Assembly: GCA_958298945.1 (NCBI GenBank) | Contig: OY282607.1 | Coordinates: 52,677,020 to 52,741,019 of the forward strand | Direction: 5' to 3' | DNA: 64,000 nt | Source of the DNA: Atherix ibis | Taxonomy: Eukaryota; Arthropoda; Insecta; Diptera; Athericidae | In this document: positions 12,869 through 25,332 of the stretch, in pieces | Layout: the number at the start of each line of letters is the position of its first letter | Numbering within the stretch: position 1 is the stretch's first letter | Program-made: the position numbers and the translations under genes | The notes under the pieces: model-generated | What the model was told of the DNA's origin: nothing | What the model saw: the letters and a program-made list of their open reading frames with translations, nothing else | The model's database searches: none

Positions 12869-13440
12869 GTGATCCTGTTCTAAAATAGATAAAAATTCTC
12901 CAACCGGAGTTATAGCTGTAGTATTACTAAATATCTATCAAACATATACACTAGAAACTTAGGCCTCGGCAAAATTGTGGTGATAATAATAAAAGAGATA
13001 AAATTATTATTTTTGTTAAACTATTAGTAATACTGTCATACAAACGGTAAGAAGTCTCCAACCGGAATTACAGTTGTGGCATTACTAAATAGCCTTTAAG
13101 TATATATTTGAGAACTTAACGTACTGATGCCTAAAAAAGGAAGCTTAGGCTTCATTAAGATTGTCGATGTAAAATTATAATTTTCGTTAAAATAGCGGTA
13201 ATCTTGTTCTACAACAGATAAAAAGTCTCCAAGCAGAATCACAGCTGTGGCATTACTAAATAGCCTTTAATCACGTATTTAGGGACTCTTACACACTGAT
13301 GACTAAAAAAGGAAGCTTAGACTTCATTAAGATTGTGAATGTAAAATTATTATTTTTGTTAAAATAGTGGTGATCCTGTTCTACAATAGATAAAAAGTCT
13401 CCAAGTAGAATCACAACTGTGGTCTTACTAAATATTCCCG
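12869..13440. repeat. About 170-bp tandem units (four copies)
   Basis: Unit starts near 12869, 13027, 13199 and 13369, so spacings are about 158, 172 and 170 bp. Each has a ctgttctacaatagataaaa-like head, then agtctccaa, then a gtggcattactaaatag-like segment; the middle two also share gaagcttaggcttcattaag-like sequence. The units are diverged, so the array is not recent. Confidence 0.75.
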
Positions 13441-13583
13441 TAGCACATGCGTAGGATCGTTAGGCCCGCTGATATGAAACAAACTATTTTCGTCGCTTTT
13501 TTAATATTCAGAGCCTTATTGAACGATATCGATTTCTATATAACAATTACTTGAATCAGTATTGCAACGAATTGATCGTTTTA

Positions 13584-13954
13584 CTAGGGGTATAAGCTTA
13601 AATCCGCTGTTTGGTTATAGATGGCGTGAGTGAGCGTATTAAGCTACCACGACAACGCACCATCGCACACGACAAAAATGATCCGAAACTACTTGGAGAC
13701 ACTCAACTGGGAGGTGCTACCCCACCCCGCTTATTCACCAGACCTGGCCACTTCCGACTACCACCTGTTTTCGTCGATGGGCCACTCGCTCACTGAGCAG
13801 CACTTCGATTCTTACGAAGACGTCCGAAAATGGATTGATGAGGGTTTGCCTCGAAAGTGAAGGATTTTTTTTGGGGTGGTGTCCACAAATTTTCTATCAA
13901 AAGACCATGTGTTTTTTAGACTAAAATACAGTGGATTTAAGCTTATACATCTGG
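13584..13954 (+). mobile_element. Internally deleted mariner (371 bp)
   Basis: Ends are inverted repeats of the form ctaggggtataagcttaaat and (reverse strand) ccagatgtataagcttaaat. TA dinucleotides flank it at 13582-13583 and 13955-13956, and the empty site is preserved at 9000-9020. The 5' 64 bases match the full relative at 32881-34131; the sequence then jumps to the transposase C-terminus. The remaining frame (13630-13860) reads HDNAPSHTTKM then YSPDLATSDYHLF, that is the second and third catalytic Asp 34 residues apart. The first Asp and the DNA-binding domain are deleted, so the copy cannot move on its own. Confidence 0.9.
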
Positions 13955-14040
13955 TAAATTTAGGGTGAAATATCTTCTGTATTATCGTGGTTTAGGAAAA
14001 CTTATTTTAGTTAACGATGAATAAAAGTTCCAAAATATAA

Positions 14041-17000
14041 AACTGAAAAATCTATTGTAGTTGAATTTTGAACAATCAAAAGTTTTCAACCGTTCTAATG
14101 GTTTCTTCAGAAATACTCCTATCGATTTTAATACTAAATAAAAAGGTCAAACATCCTCGAACTGTACTGTGGAATCTTCCCTTATTGAGGACTATCAAAA
14201 CAACAATTGAATTTACGACTAGTATAAATTTATCTACTGGATAACATTTTTAGTAACAAGGGACTTTGGATGTATGTAAGTCACATATTTAAGGGTCCTT
14301 TTTGTACTGAAAGCCAGTATGGGTCCATCGAGTTACCCAATAACTAAGCGCAATTAGATATACACATAGTCTACTTAATAATAGCAGAGTTGAATTACGT
14401 TAGATGTCGGAGCATGTGAAAATTATAAGACGGCAAGCTTGTGTAGAAATTCTCCATCGTCAAGTCCTTACAGGTATGCTTCAATATGCGTCCCTCACAA
14501 ACAAATAGCAACTAACAAGTTAACAAATACGTAGCCACATAGACTCTTTTGTCTTTTGGCAAATTGGTCAACCACAAAATTTCAATGCTTTGACACAAAT
14601 TAAAAGAACACCATCTGATCAAGATTAAATTCAATAGACAGAATTCTGTCAGTGTGAAACTGGGATCCAACAACTTCATTTCCAAATCATCTCCTTAATT
14701 TTTGGTGTCATACCAATCTCCTATAAAAAAAATGTGACAAAAAAAGGGGACCTTCCATGGTAAACAAACGAATTTTCGGGTCATTCAACAATAGGTTGTT
14801 AACATGTATTTTGCAAATTTACCCAGTTTAACTTAATCATTTTAAATTACTTTGTAGTTTTAAATCAAATATCTATAATTACACAATATAATCTTTTTTT
14901 TAAAAGGAATATTAAGTTATTTTTATTTTATTGATTAGTTTCTTAATTAAAAATGCCTTCATCTAAAAATAAATCCTGATCAGATTTCATCTGCAGTTTA
15001 ATGGAAGTAGTTAGCGATACTTAAAGAATTTGTTTTATTTTATTTGAATTGCAATTTTTCAATTCATGCCCAAAACCACCAAACCAAGCCAAGCCCCAAG
15101 GTCGACAAGATTTGTGCCAATGTATCGAATTCTTATATAGTGTTCTTGACATGAATTCGATTTCTTATTTCATTTTATTCGTTTTTTTTCTTTCTATACT
15201 TCTTTACGAATGGTTAAATTCACGTAAAAAATAAAATATAAAACAATATATAAAAGCTGGTAAGATAGATTATTTTTAAGTAATTTTTCTGTTCATGCAG
15301 TCTTTTAAAATATGACAAATTTTCATGTATTCTCAAGCGTGGACCATCAATTCTTACATATATTTCGGGGGTGTTCCTGCACATACAAGTGACATAGCTT
15401 TACAAAAAAAAATTAAATGTCACGGTTGCTTGTTGCATCTTGAATGCGATAAAAATAGTTAAGAAAAAGAGAATCGTCTAAAGTAACTAAAGGCATATAA
15501 ACTAACTAGTTAACATTTTGACTATAAAAAAAAAAGTATTTTTGATTAATGAGCATACACACATACTCAATTAAATTTGATATTTTGTTTATTTTTAAGT
15601 TCTCTATTGGATGTCATGGATAAATTCTATCATAAATGAAAATTAAATACACCTAAAAAAATATATATATTTCTATAAAAAGAAAATAGTGGCCAATTGT
15701 ATATGCCGCCGAATGACTTTTTTTTCACCAATTCAAATATTCACTGTGAGTTCAAATATAATAAAATATTGTATGAGTTGCAAAGAGTAAGGGGTTAGTT
15801 AAATTTAGAGAAGACCTTGCGTGATAAATACATCATGCTTAAGTGCTTATCACTTCATGCTAACAACGATTACTATCGCTTTGCGTGCTGGAACAAGGGT
15901 TTTTGCATTATTTAAAATTTAATTTCTTGCTAGAACGTGGAAAGATTTAATAGAATATCTAATGGGTTAAGGGAAAAAATCCTTAATTACCAAATTTAAT
16001 TCAATATTTGTACCTTATTTACGTAGGAAGCTACGACTCAGTGTATATCTTCAATATGGAGGGAGGGTTTATATTATTTTTGTATGTCCATAAATTTTAA
16101 AAGTAAGCTCTTCTTTATCCCTTGGTCTTGGAACTGCAAAATGATCTATAGTTTTTAACTGCCTAAGAGATCTTACACTGAAACAAATAACATTTTATAA
16201 AAAGTTCTAAAGATCTAGTGCATAGATTTTTATGAAACGTGCGTTCCTAACTGTCGTCCCAAATTCTGGATTTAGTTCTCGAGCAGCAATCGAGAAGAAA
16301 ATTGTTTTTCGAAAATCAAGCACAAATTTTTTTATTTTCAAGCAGTAACTTCCACAAAAACGAAATTTTTAACGAATAATTCAGAGAAAGGACAAATAAT
16401 TATTTTTCTCTTTGTTTTTTTTTAAAAAAAAAAGAATTAGTTCTAATCAAAATGTTTTAGGTAAATAAATAGTAAATTGTACAGTCACTTTTAAGTAGCT
16501 CATGTGATTACACCGTAAAGGTAAAAAAAGCCTTCAGAATCTTTACTATTGTAGAAACGTTGACATGCAAGCGCTACGTTGTCATAATTGGTCAACACTA
16601 GTTGCAACATTTAACTTGAAATTTGTATCTATAAGTTGAAGTTTTTTTCTTATTCTATTTCTAGATATACATACTTTAGTAAATCTTTGAGTAAATATAC
16701 ATAGGTATATTTTGTTTACTTGCTCATGTTTGAAAAATATGACATCAAATTAAACAAATATAATTACTTGCTGCAATCTTATTATAATGTAGTATTTTTT
16801 GTTTTAATTAATTTTTAAAATTTTGTTTATCTTTTCGTTTATTACTTATACTCACTCGCCTTAGGGATTTATCAGAAAATATATCTTGGCTTTTAATATG
16901 GTACAAGCAGTAGAATTTCATGTAAAAATATATTTATTTATAATAAATGTCTACATTGCTATTTAAATTGATCATAGCTTATTAAAGTTACAATCTCAAT

Positions 17001-17403
17001 TACAATGAAAATTACAGAAAATGCAACAATCGAGAATTCCGTCTAATTAACTAGGATCAACACTAGCTTTCTTGATTTTGCACAGAAATCGTCCCATACG
17101 CCAATTTGAATATTTTTTTGGATCTTGTCTCATCTTCTGCTATCACAAATAAGCAGGCTTTTTTGGTGAATATCTGTCGCGTCTATGTGCATCACATCAT
17201 CAACTGAATTTAGTTTTATCTATCCATAATTACGCTCCTTGGTAAGAAGGTAGATTTTATTACCCAAGTTATCCTCTTTGGTAACCAACTTTGCCCTTCA
17301 TTCCATTGCTGTTCCGTTCAACTCACCATTCCTCGTATTTTAAATAAATTTCTTTTGACAAAGAATATCTTTTTGAATACGTTTTCTTCCATTTTTTAGC
17401 TGC
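14041..17403. other. Unassigned DNA
   Basis: AT-rich with no recognisable gene. A small frame at 15049-15234 ends in a hydrophobic stretch but has no family resemblance. The 17080-17340 portion has a more balanced composition and could be an old coding or transposon relic, but I could not assign it. Confidence 0.3.
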
Positions 17404-17597
17404 TAGACCAAAGTCCTCCTTTCCAAATTCTCATTTCCAAGTCCTCCATTCCAAGTCCTCCTTTCCAAGTCCTCCTTTCCAAGTCCTACTTTCCAAGTCC
17501 TTCTTTCCAAGTCCTTTTTCAAGTCCTCCTTTCCAAGTTTTCCTTTCCAAGTCCTCCTTTCCAAGTTCTCCTTTCCAAGTCCTCTTTTTAACTTTCC
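17404..17597. repeat. 14-bp minisatellite
   Basis: About 13 units of consensus aagtcctcctttcc with point changes and small indels. Because 14 is not a multiple of three, the minus strand stays open in more than one frame and gives Lys/Glu/Trp/Leu-rich pseudo-proteins (LERRTWKGK-type repeats). These are judged artefacts of the array rather than genes. Confidence 0.9.
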
Positions 17598-17777
17598 AAG
17601 AAATCGACTGTGGTCCATTAAATATAACCACTTCTAATAGCTCGCTCCAATTTACTATCGGTTAGGAAAGCTGGTAATGGCCTTATTGTCGTGCAACTAC
17701 AGAATGGCGTCTGGCTTTTGTCTCAGAGAGCATATATATAATACAATACAACGTGGAGCGGAAAGGTATATTGTTTC

Positions 17778-17832
17778 TTATGGTTGTCTACAAAACGAAA
17801 AAAAACAACTTTCGTTTTGTAGACAACCATAA
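17778..17832. repeat. Perfect hairpin, 23-bp arms, 9-bp loop
   Basis: Arms 17778-17800 and 17810-17832 are exact reverse complements (ttatggttgtctacaaaacg and three more bases on the left). Long perfect arms with a tiny loop are rare by chance. No RNA gene family is recognised. Confidence 0.9.
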
Positions 17833-20800
17833 AAGGGTCTGTTGACATAAGAACCAGCCATGTGGCATATACAAAATTAGACTCGTGAATTTTGTATTTA
17901 AGCAAAATTCCAAAGAATTATAACATAATATTGGTACTATTTGAACAATTTTTTGCAGGTATAATACAAATTTCTTATTGCACGAGGTTTTTTTCTGTTA
18001 CTTGCTTAAATAATTTAAGCAAAAATAATCTTAAAAAAACGAATTCGTATTGAAAAGAATTTTATTTAAATTAATAATTTGCTATCAATAACAACTAGTA
18101 GTCTCAAGCAAGTGGCCTATCACATTACTAATAATTACGTAAAAAAGGAATTATTATAAAATTATTATAATAATTTTGATAATTTAATAAATTTTCAATT
18201 TAAATTGGATTTCTTAACCACACTTCTTAACACTTAATTATTCTGATACTGTTATAATAAGATTTTCTAAACAATGTACTCTTCTTTAATGTAAAACAAA
18301 AATATTTGTTACAAAATCTTATTCCATAATTCAAATTATTTACAATAAATTCCGAATTAAAATTACTTTGTTCTTTGTGAAGTGCTTATTTATAGGTGAC
18401 GTCATATTGTATTTTCATTTTTATTTTATTATTTAAAAAAAAACCTTTAACAACAAATACTCGATTATACTGAATTATAAATTGTGTATATTTTTCTTTA
18501 TATATTTTATATTGTACTGATGTGATTGCTTATATAAAAATAGTCGTATGTAAATAAATATTTTGAAAAGCGGATACTGATAGGTCGAATAGACGTCAAT
18601 TGTGAATAAATTACAGCTTTTATTTATTGTTATCATCATCGTGATCATTAGTGTAATCAATAGCAGCGCACGAATAAAAAGTCCACCACAACATTCTATC
18701 TCTCTTTCTCTCTCTCTTTGACATAAATGATGGTTGCGAAATTGGAAAGGAGTAATCGAAGGGTGAGAGGTTAGGTTGTACCAAGTATGTACATAATTGA
18801 CGAAAATTCCCCATTGTCATTAATTTAATTAATCGAATCACTGAACGATTATAATTTCATCTGACAGATTATATAATAAAGATTAAACGACGTGCAAAAT
18901 AATACAAGACGAGATTGCGCTTATAGAGGAAAAAAGAAGTGATAATAATAATTGATGTGTCATTTTAGGATAAAAATGGCGGCGAATTTGACGTTCCATA
19001 ATGAAATGGCTTATATAAGAGTTGAGGTGTTGTTTTTCTGATTCTCTTTCCCTTCGTTCGCTCTTGTCCAATTCGATTTCTTTTCTATAAAAAAAATCTC
19101 TTCTCATATTTTGCTCATTTTTTTTTATTGTTTTTGAGACGTTTTATTGGCATTTATTTTTTTTTAAATTTAAACTAGCAAAGGATTTTTTTTCTTGGAG
19201 TTTTTTATTGCAATTTTAAACATAAGCACTACCAAAAATTTTGATAACAATTATTGTTAATTTTTAAACATTGAATTGGTTTTCATCCGTTATGTTTATG
19301 GATTTTGATAAAAATTATTATTCAACATTACTGAATTATAAGTAAATAGTATATGATGTACAGTAGCTACAACTAACATGTTGAGGAAATTTTCTTATAA
19401 ATCGTGACATGTAAACAATTAAAACAAAAATCCTCCCTTCACTAATAATAAATAATTTACCAGTTGATTATTATTTCAAACAGAAATATTCCTTTTTTAA
19501 TATTAATCTGTGTTTATTTAAAAATAAATAAAATTGTTCATTTTTATATTCATTACTTTGTGTTCGTATTCATATAAAAATATCGTCTTTACATTGAAAA
19601 TTTAAAAGAAATCTTTAAAAATAGAACCTCAAATAAATAACAACAAAAAATTATACGAAACATAAATAAATAAAAATGATCATCAAAATTAATAATATTA
19701 TTAAGTATTTGTCGATGTAGTATTAGTATGAGACTGGTTTATAGCCGACTTGTTCACCTTCATGTTTTTTTTTTTTAGATAATTTATTTCGTTTTTATTT
19801 CCGTTTGTTTTTTGTCAACTCTCTGAAGAGTTTGAAAGAGATACTACAAGAAGTAGTTGAGTATTTAAGAGATGGAAATAGGAAAAAAGGCTTCTCTTAG
19901 CAAAAGAATAAAATCTAGACGATATTTGACCACATAAATGAAGATAATCATGGTTACTGCTGAGTAAAACGTTTCATTTTCTCTCAAATCACATACACTC
20001 GTTATTCTCATGTAGTACAGTTGTTCTTATACAAGCAAATTCTAAGTCGAATGAATACAAATTAGTGTAATTCCTTTTTAAGTATCTTTTGTTTTTGATA
20101 TTTTAAGATCTTTGTACAAATATGCGGAAATCTTCATAATTCATATGTCAACCATATTAATAATAATAATAATAATATGATTAATTCCTAGTATATACTC
20201 GTATATATTGTATATATGATGCGCAAATACGAATACAATTTTTATTATCAGGTAATTAGTGATTAGAGGAAGAAAATAATAATAATAGATTATAGAAAAA
20301 GGTTAAGTAATAATTTAGCATTTTTATGATTGTCCAATTGACATTTCATTTAAAAACAATTTTAATGGAATAAATTAAAATTAAATATCAATCCATTTAT
20401 TACAAAGATGTATAAATTCTTATATGGTGTATAATAGAGTATAACGATAAAAAAAATTGTAAATAGTTGCAATAAAATTGGAAATATTACTATAATACTA
20501 TAGAAATTATTCGTCTCAAACAAATATTATTATGCTGTAAAGATTTTCCATTCATTATAAATTATATATTTAAATTGCAAATGAAATCGTAAAACACTTT
20601 AAAAAAATATATTCTAATATACATAAACTTAATGATAACCTTGACTAAATGTGGGGATTTGTCCGATCTGTATTCATGCTTGGCACTTGTAGATGATGTT
20701 TTTTTTTTTTTAAAGTAAAAAGTATTATTTTTATTAGGAATCATATTCATTGCAATTGTACGACATCATATCCACCTACATGTTTGTAGATTTGAATAAT

Positions 20801-21455
20801 CTACCTTTGTTATATTTTTGAATCGAATTAAATGAGTACAACTTCTTTTCAAGGTTACATGTACAATCACCATCATAAAAATGATTCCACATTTAATGGG
20901 ATCATGTTTTATGCAATTTTGAAGACATGATACATTAAAAAATTAAACATCAAAAATTGGTATAAAAATAGATGAATTGCTCACAACATTGAGCATTTTT
21001 TCTATGAAATCAGATATTAATTATTAATATATTTTTTTTGTCCTAATTTCTGAAACTTTTTCAGTAACTTAGTTGATCTCGTGATCATTACTTATACAAT
21101 TTTACTAAAGAATCCGAATTGTATGGTTGGCTTCGACCGATATTTGAATACCTACTGGAATTGCAAAATCCTCATTGGCATATTGATTACTAGATTTTAT
21201 ATAATTTAAAACTATGTAGTTTAAAATAGCTGCTATATTAATTACCAATCGTCTCCATTCGTCTTAGCACAAAACTCTACTTTATATTTTTTGAAATATT
21301 ATTGAAGACGGTCCCATTAATATAGCGTAAAAGAAAGTTGAATAAATCCCGGCCATTTAAAACCATATAAGCAATAAAATTACGACTATATATATACGTA
21401 AAACAATAAACGTACGTAAAACATAAAAAAATTCAGTTACCATAAATTAATTGTA
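17833..21455. other. AT-rich DNA with simple repeats
   Basis: Contains a (TC)-rich run at about 18697-18718 and a (TAA)n run at about 20157-20178. The 18600-19110 part is more complex in sequence (for example gagaggttaggttgtacc, aaaatggcggcgaatttgac) and might be regulatory, but no promoter or gene can be demonstrated. Nothing else was recognised. Confidence 0.3.
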
Positions 21456-22505
21456 TTGGGTTGTCCGGAAAGTACTTTTTTACGATTTTCTTATAGTGAA
21501 TTAATATTTTATTCAATTAAATATTGTCCAGTCTGATCCAATATCTAAAAAATATTGTAAGACCGGAACAAATGATAATCGGAAGGTGCTAGCTCTGGAG
21601 AGTATGGTGGGTGTAGCAGCATATCCCATCCAAGCTCTAAAAGCTTTTGCGAAGTGGTCAAACTTATATGTGGTTTCGCATTATCCTGTTGGAACACTAT
21701 ACCTTTCCTATTGACCAATTCTGGCCTTTTTTCTTTATGTGAATCATTCAATTTGTCCAACTGATGACAGTACACTTCAGAATTGATCGTTGTGTTGCTC
21801 GGTAAACGCTCAAAACAAATGATTCCTTTGAAATCCCACCAAACAGATAGTATAACCGTTTTTTTGATGAATGTTGGCTTCTGAAGTACTTTGAGCCGGT
21901 TCATGTTTTCTACTCCAGGACAACCCATTTCCTGTTGTAGACAACCCATTTCTCGTCCCCAGTGATTATACGCTTCGAAAAGCAAACTACAAACGTCAAT
22001 GCGACGGCACGCATTTTTTTCCGTAAGAAGATGAGGAACCCATATGTCGAGCTTTGAGATTAAACCTAACCGTTTCAAATGATCATGAACGTTCGAATTC
22101 GATATATTTAATCTCTCAGCGATCTCACGAGTTCTTATTCGTCGGTTTTTAGCATAAATTAATGCCTTTATTGTGTCTTCATCAGCTTCAACTGTCCTTC
22201 CAGAACGTGCTGCATCTTCGAGATCAAAATTGCCAGGTTTGGCACTGGCGCTCACTTAACACATCTTCTCCATACACACCGGATAATTTTTTTCTTGCTT
22301 GAACAGCATTTTTATCTTTTCTATAGTAAAAAAGTAAAATATGCCGAAAATTCTTTGCAGAACAATCGAATTTTCACAAGCAAGTCTTACTTTGTTAGCT
22401 GTCAAAACACACACGATTATACGGCTTAAGTGTGAAGTTGGTTGTGAAAAAATACAATTAAGTCCTCTGTTGGAAAATAAAGTAATTACTTTCCGAACAA
22501 GCCAT
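21456..22505 (-). mobile_element. Mariner copy, family A (1.05 kb)
   Basis: Bounded by ttgggttgtccggaaagta and an inverted partner ending ttccgaacaagccat, with TA on both sides (21454-21455, 22506-22507). It encodes a decayed transposase on the minus strand. The same family occurs at 26692-27354, 50367-51551 and 59545-60454. Confidence 0.9.
21545..22255 (-). pseudogene. Mariner transposase (DD34D), decayed
   Basis: A 236-codon open frame covering most of a cut-and-paste transposase. Visible features: helix-turn-helix region with TREIAERLNISNSNVHDHLK, the linker motif WVPHLLTEKN, VWWDFKG, then QQDNAKPH and YSPELAPSDYHLFRS with 34 residues between the second and third catalytic Asp. The block that should hold the first catalytic Asp (GDEKW in relatives) is scrambled: a 17-bp direct duplication (tgtagacaacccatttc-like) and a deletion leave REMGCLQQEMGC. 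The N-terminus precedes MSASAKPGNF in relatives but is cut off by a stop, and the C-terminus after HLFRS is frameshifted. The enzyme is inactive. Confidence 0.9.
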
Positions 22506-23189
22506 TATGATCTCTACCGCAAATTGAACCAGAATAAAAGATTTATGAAATTTGCTCCGAAAAAAATTATATTACACCTGTGATAAACTTAAATCCAATA
22601 AAATTTTCATTATAAAATTAGTAGTAAATATGTGAAGTCACTTCAATCAATAGCCGACTAAATAAAATTTTCACGATTACCGAAGTTTGATGTCATACAT
22701 CACTGGCGACTATTGTAAGAATTGCTCTTTTTTTTTGTTAATATTAACTTTTAATTAAAATTTATACTAAGGACATTTTTTTTCAAGTTCTCTAAAATGT
22801 ATTGATTGATCTTTATCGATGAGTCTTAAGGTTTTTATTTCTTGCAATTTAAAGTTTTCCAATAAGATATTCAAACATTTTTCTTAGATGGAAATTCCAT
22901 TTTTTTATTCCTCATAAAAAAATTTGCAAAGTTTTCCAGAAAAATTTGCACAATTGATTTTGTTCAAATATTTATTTAATTATAATTTTTTGAAGTTATT
23001 CTTAATCTTTTTTTCATGTTCAACCAAAATACTTTGATTAAATTTTTTTTGGCAATCATAGTAAATAGGCGTTTAATCTTTAATATTTGAATAAAAATAT
23101 GTGTACAATATATAAGCTATAGCAAACATTTATTGCAAATTAGGGTTCATTTGATACGAGTACCATTATTATTTTAAGATAACATCGTT
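22506..23189. other. AT-rich spacer
   Basis: Nothing recognised between the mariner and the Tc-like fossil. Confidence 0.35.
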
Positions 23190-23790
23190 CAAATAGTCTC
23201 CACAGCTTCGTTTACCGAAGGTAATTCGAAAGGTCCAATTTTAGGCGACTCTTCCATCTAAATCATGGTGAATCTCACCGATGTGGCTTGAGTAATGTTG
23301 TTCTCCAGCTCGGAAAGTGTTATTGGTTTATTGGCATAGAGCCATTGATTTGACTTAGCTGGCCGCATATGAAATGTGTAAGGGTGTTAAATCGCACAAT
23401 ATTGGCGGCCAGCTGTCATCGAAATAACGCCATTTGGAAACTTTATCCGCAATAAGTGCCTTATTTCAACTACTTTGAGGCAAGGCAGATATTGTCCAAG
23501 TCTATATCCAAGTCAGCACAAAAGTAGTTATAATCGCTCGATACCACTCGCCATTGACAGTTACCGTCGCGCAAGCCTCATTTCGACAATAGTAAGATCG
23601 ATGATGCTACCCGACCAAAATCACCACTCGACAGTAAGGTTTTTCTGGATGCAAAAGTAGCTTCTGGAACTGTTGTGATTGCTTTTCGTTTAAGGTCCGA
23701 CAATTTTGCTTGTTTACACGTAGTCTAGCAGCCAAAAATGTGATTTGTCGCTAAAGATGATTTTTCCACTAAAGCTGGGATCATTTTTAA
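23190..23790 (-). pseudogene. Tc-like DDE transposase fossil
   Basis: Read on the minus strand through several frameshifts: KIIFSDKSHFWLLDYV near 23760 (first catalytic Asp in FSD-x-SHF), a cys/asn segment like VNKQNC, then ADLDIDLDNI near 23500, a damaged KFP-RVIS-like block near 23420, a DLTPL-type motif near 23380, and YANKPITLSELENNI around 23320. This order matches the widespread insect Tc-type transposases with FSDEAHFWL, NWPPRSCDLTPLDFFLWG and YANNP motifs (family knowledge). No terminal repeats were located and the second Asp region is unreadable, so it is an old truncated relic. Confidence 0.7.
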
Positions 23791-23842
23791 TTGCTCCATA
23801 ATCAAATGATGTTCATAGCACAAACATATAATAATAGCTGTA

Positions 23843-24211
23843 TTCCATTGGGAAAATTTTGCTACTTACAACTACTTCTAGCTACTCGCAGCTACTCGCA
23901 GCTACTCTTGCTCATATAAATGAGTACTTCGCATAAGTAGTTACGCATACAATTTATGGTAGGGGGATTTTAGTTCCCAAAATGAATTGTGTGTAGATGG
24001 ATTAGCGGGTTCGTTGGTTATGTTGAAGTGTCATATTTTTGCTTTTATTGTTTATGTGTGAGTAAACTTAGTTTTTATTATTTATGTGTGAATAAACTCA
24101 GTATTGTTGTTGACTATTTTGAAGTTATATTTTACTTCTGTCAGTAAATTCTGCGTTCCATTGGGCATCTATTCGCAAGTACTTGTGAGTAGCAAAATTG
24201 TCCCAATGGAA
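23843..24211 (-). mobile_element. MITE, copy 1 (369 bp)
   Basis: Terminal inverted repeats ttccattgggaaaattttgc and (reverse strand) ttccattgggacaattttgc, extended by gctact on both sides. It is non-coding. Inside are two tandem copies of a roughly 30-bp tttatgtgtgagtaaactta-like segment and an 11-bp repeat gcagctactc. It is a member of the same family as 38392-38739, which lies in the opposite orientation. The left flank is TA, the right flank GA, so the target duplication is not clear. Confidence 0.8.
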
Positions 24212-25332
24212 GACAATTAATGCCAGGGCTGTCATTTGAAACTTAAATTTAATAAGCCCCGAACACAATTCCGACATCAACGATGAATTACTAATCTCGC
24301 CCCCATCAATATATAATATTGTTAAACAAAATTATTAAAATAAGTCTTTTAAATAAAAATCGACCTTTTGTAAAAAAAAAGATTTCCGCATTCATCCACA
24401 AAAAAAAATAAAACTTATTCTAAGAACTGTGTCGATTTTGTATATTTTTATTAATTCATTTACAATTAATGTAGAATTACCAATAATCAAATAACAATAA
24501 ATCACACTCCCGAATAATAATCGATTCTTCTCTAAGATGAATTTCGACAAGGTAACTTTTCAAAATATGTGATGCAAATTTTAAATTTGTTTGAATCGAA
24601 ATGAGGAACATAAAACAATTGCGATAATGACATTTTGGTCGAAACATTTTTTTTGAGAGTATTTTGTTGGCCTTAACATTTTATTGCAAATTTATTAAAC
24701 AAGAAAACGTGATATTTTTATTTTGCTATAAATAAACGACAAGGAAATCAATTAATGGATATTATTACACGTCATGAATAGAAAATAAATACACTCAAAA
24801 GAATTTTATTTTTTTAATTACCTCAGAAATGATATTTTATACGATGGGATTATTCGGTGCAAGTCTTAAATGTAATCTGGTTGACGTCTAGGATGGTAAG
24901 GGAATTTCTTCGCGGACATTTTCTTATTTTTAACGGTAGTTTATTGACATTTGAATGACATGCAAAAAGCCATTTACTTACCATCCAAGTCGTTAATATT
25001 TACATTCTTGTTATTGTAATTAATAATATAGTCAATATTAGCATTTATTATAAATTTTCCACAAGTTTTTCTTACTAAAGTGTGCACTTTGTTATATTTT
25101 ATAAACGAGATAATTTTGCTGATGATTGTTTGCTTTTGGAGACATAACGCCTTGTTTTTATATTTATTGGAAGAAAAGTGATTGTGTATGTTTTAAGGGT
25201 TAATTTCTTGGGGAAGTTTAATGATTGTTTTTTTTTTAATTTAGTTTTTTTTTGCCTTGTGCTGTTTCTTATGCCGTAACAGCTCAAATATTCCACAGAT
25301 GGTTTGCGAAATTTCGTTCGGGTAATTTTTTT
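24212..25332. other. AT-rich DNA, nothing secure
   Basis: A weak inverted repeat (ggatggtaag near 24891 and cttaccatcc near 24978) encloses about 100 bp but was not counted as an element. No gene was recognised. Confidence 0.3.

Larger units (their letters stand above)
12780..14040 (+). repeat. Tandem-unit element, long copy split by a mariner
   Basis: The same element as at 8668-9095: shared head (agttagtccagttaaaatta, ctgtcatcca), shared distal part (cgttaggcccgctgatatga) and shared tail (tagttaacgatgaataaaag). Internally it has four diverged units instead of one, and a 371-bp mariner derivative at 13584-13954. It is non-coding. A related 45-bp segment containing accgttctaatggtt is found on each side (about 12742-12800 and 14078-14125). 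The class is unknown; Helitron-like DINE/HINE elements of flies often carry such tandem cores, but hallmark ends were not seen. Confidence 0.7.

Noticed and set aside
12869..13440. Tandem array considered as CRISPR-like
   Set aside because: Units are about 170 bp, diverged throughout and lack short identical repeats with unique spacers; the setting is eukaryotic.
17403..17631. Repetitive Lys/Glu/Trp/Leu proteins on the minus strand
   Set aside because: Produced by the 14-bp minisatellite in two overlapping frames at once; not a gene.
24885..24995. ggatggtaag / cttaccatcc as a 100-bp TIR element
   Set aside because: A 10-bp arm match in AT-rich DNA is too weak and no second copy was seen.
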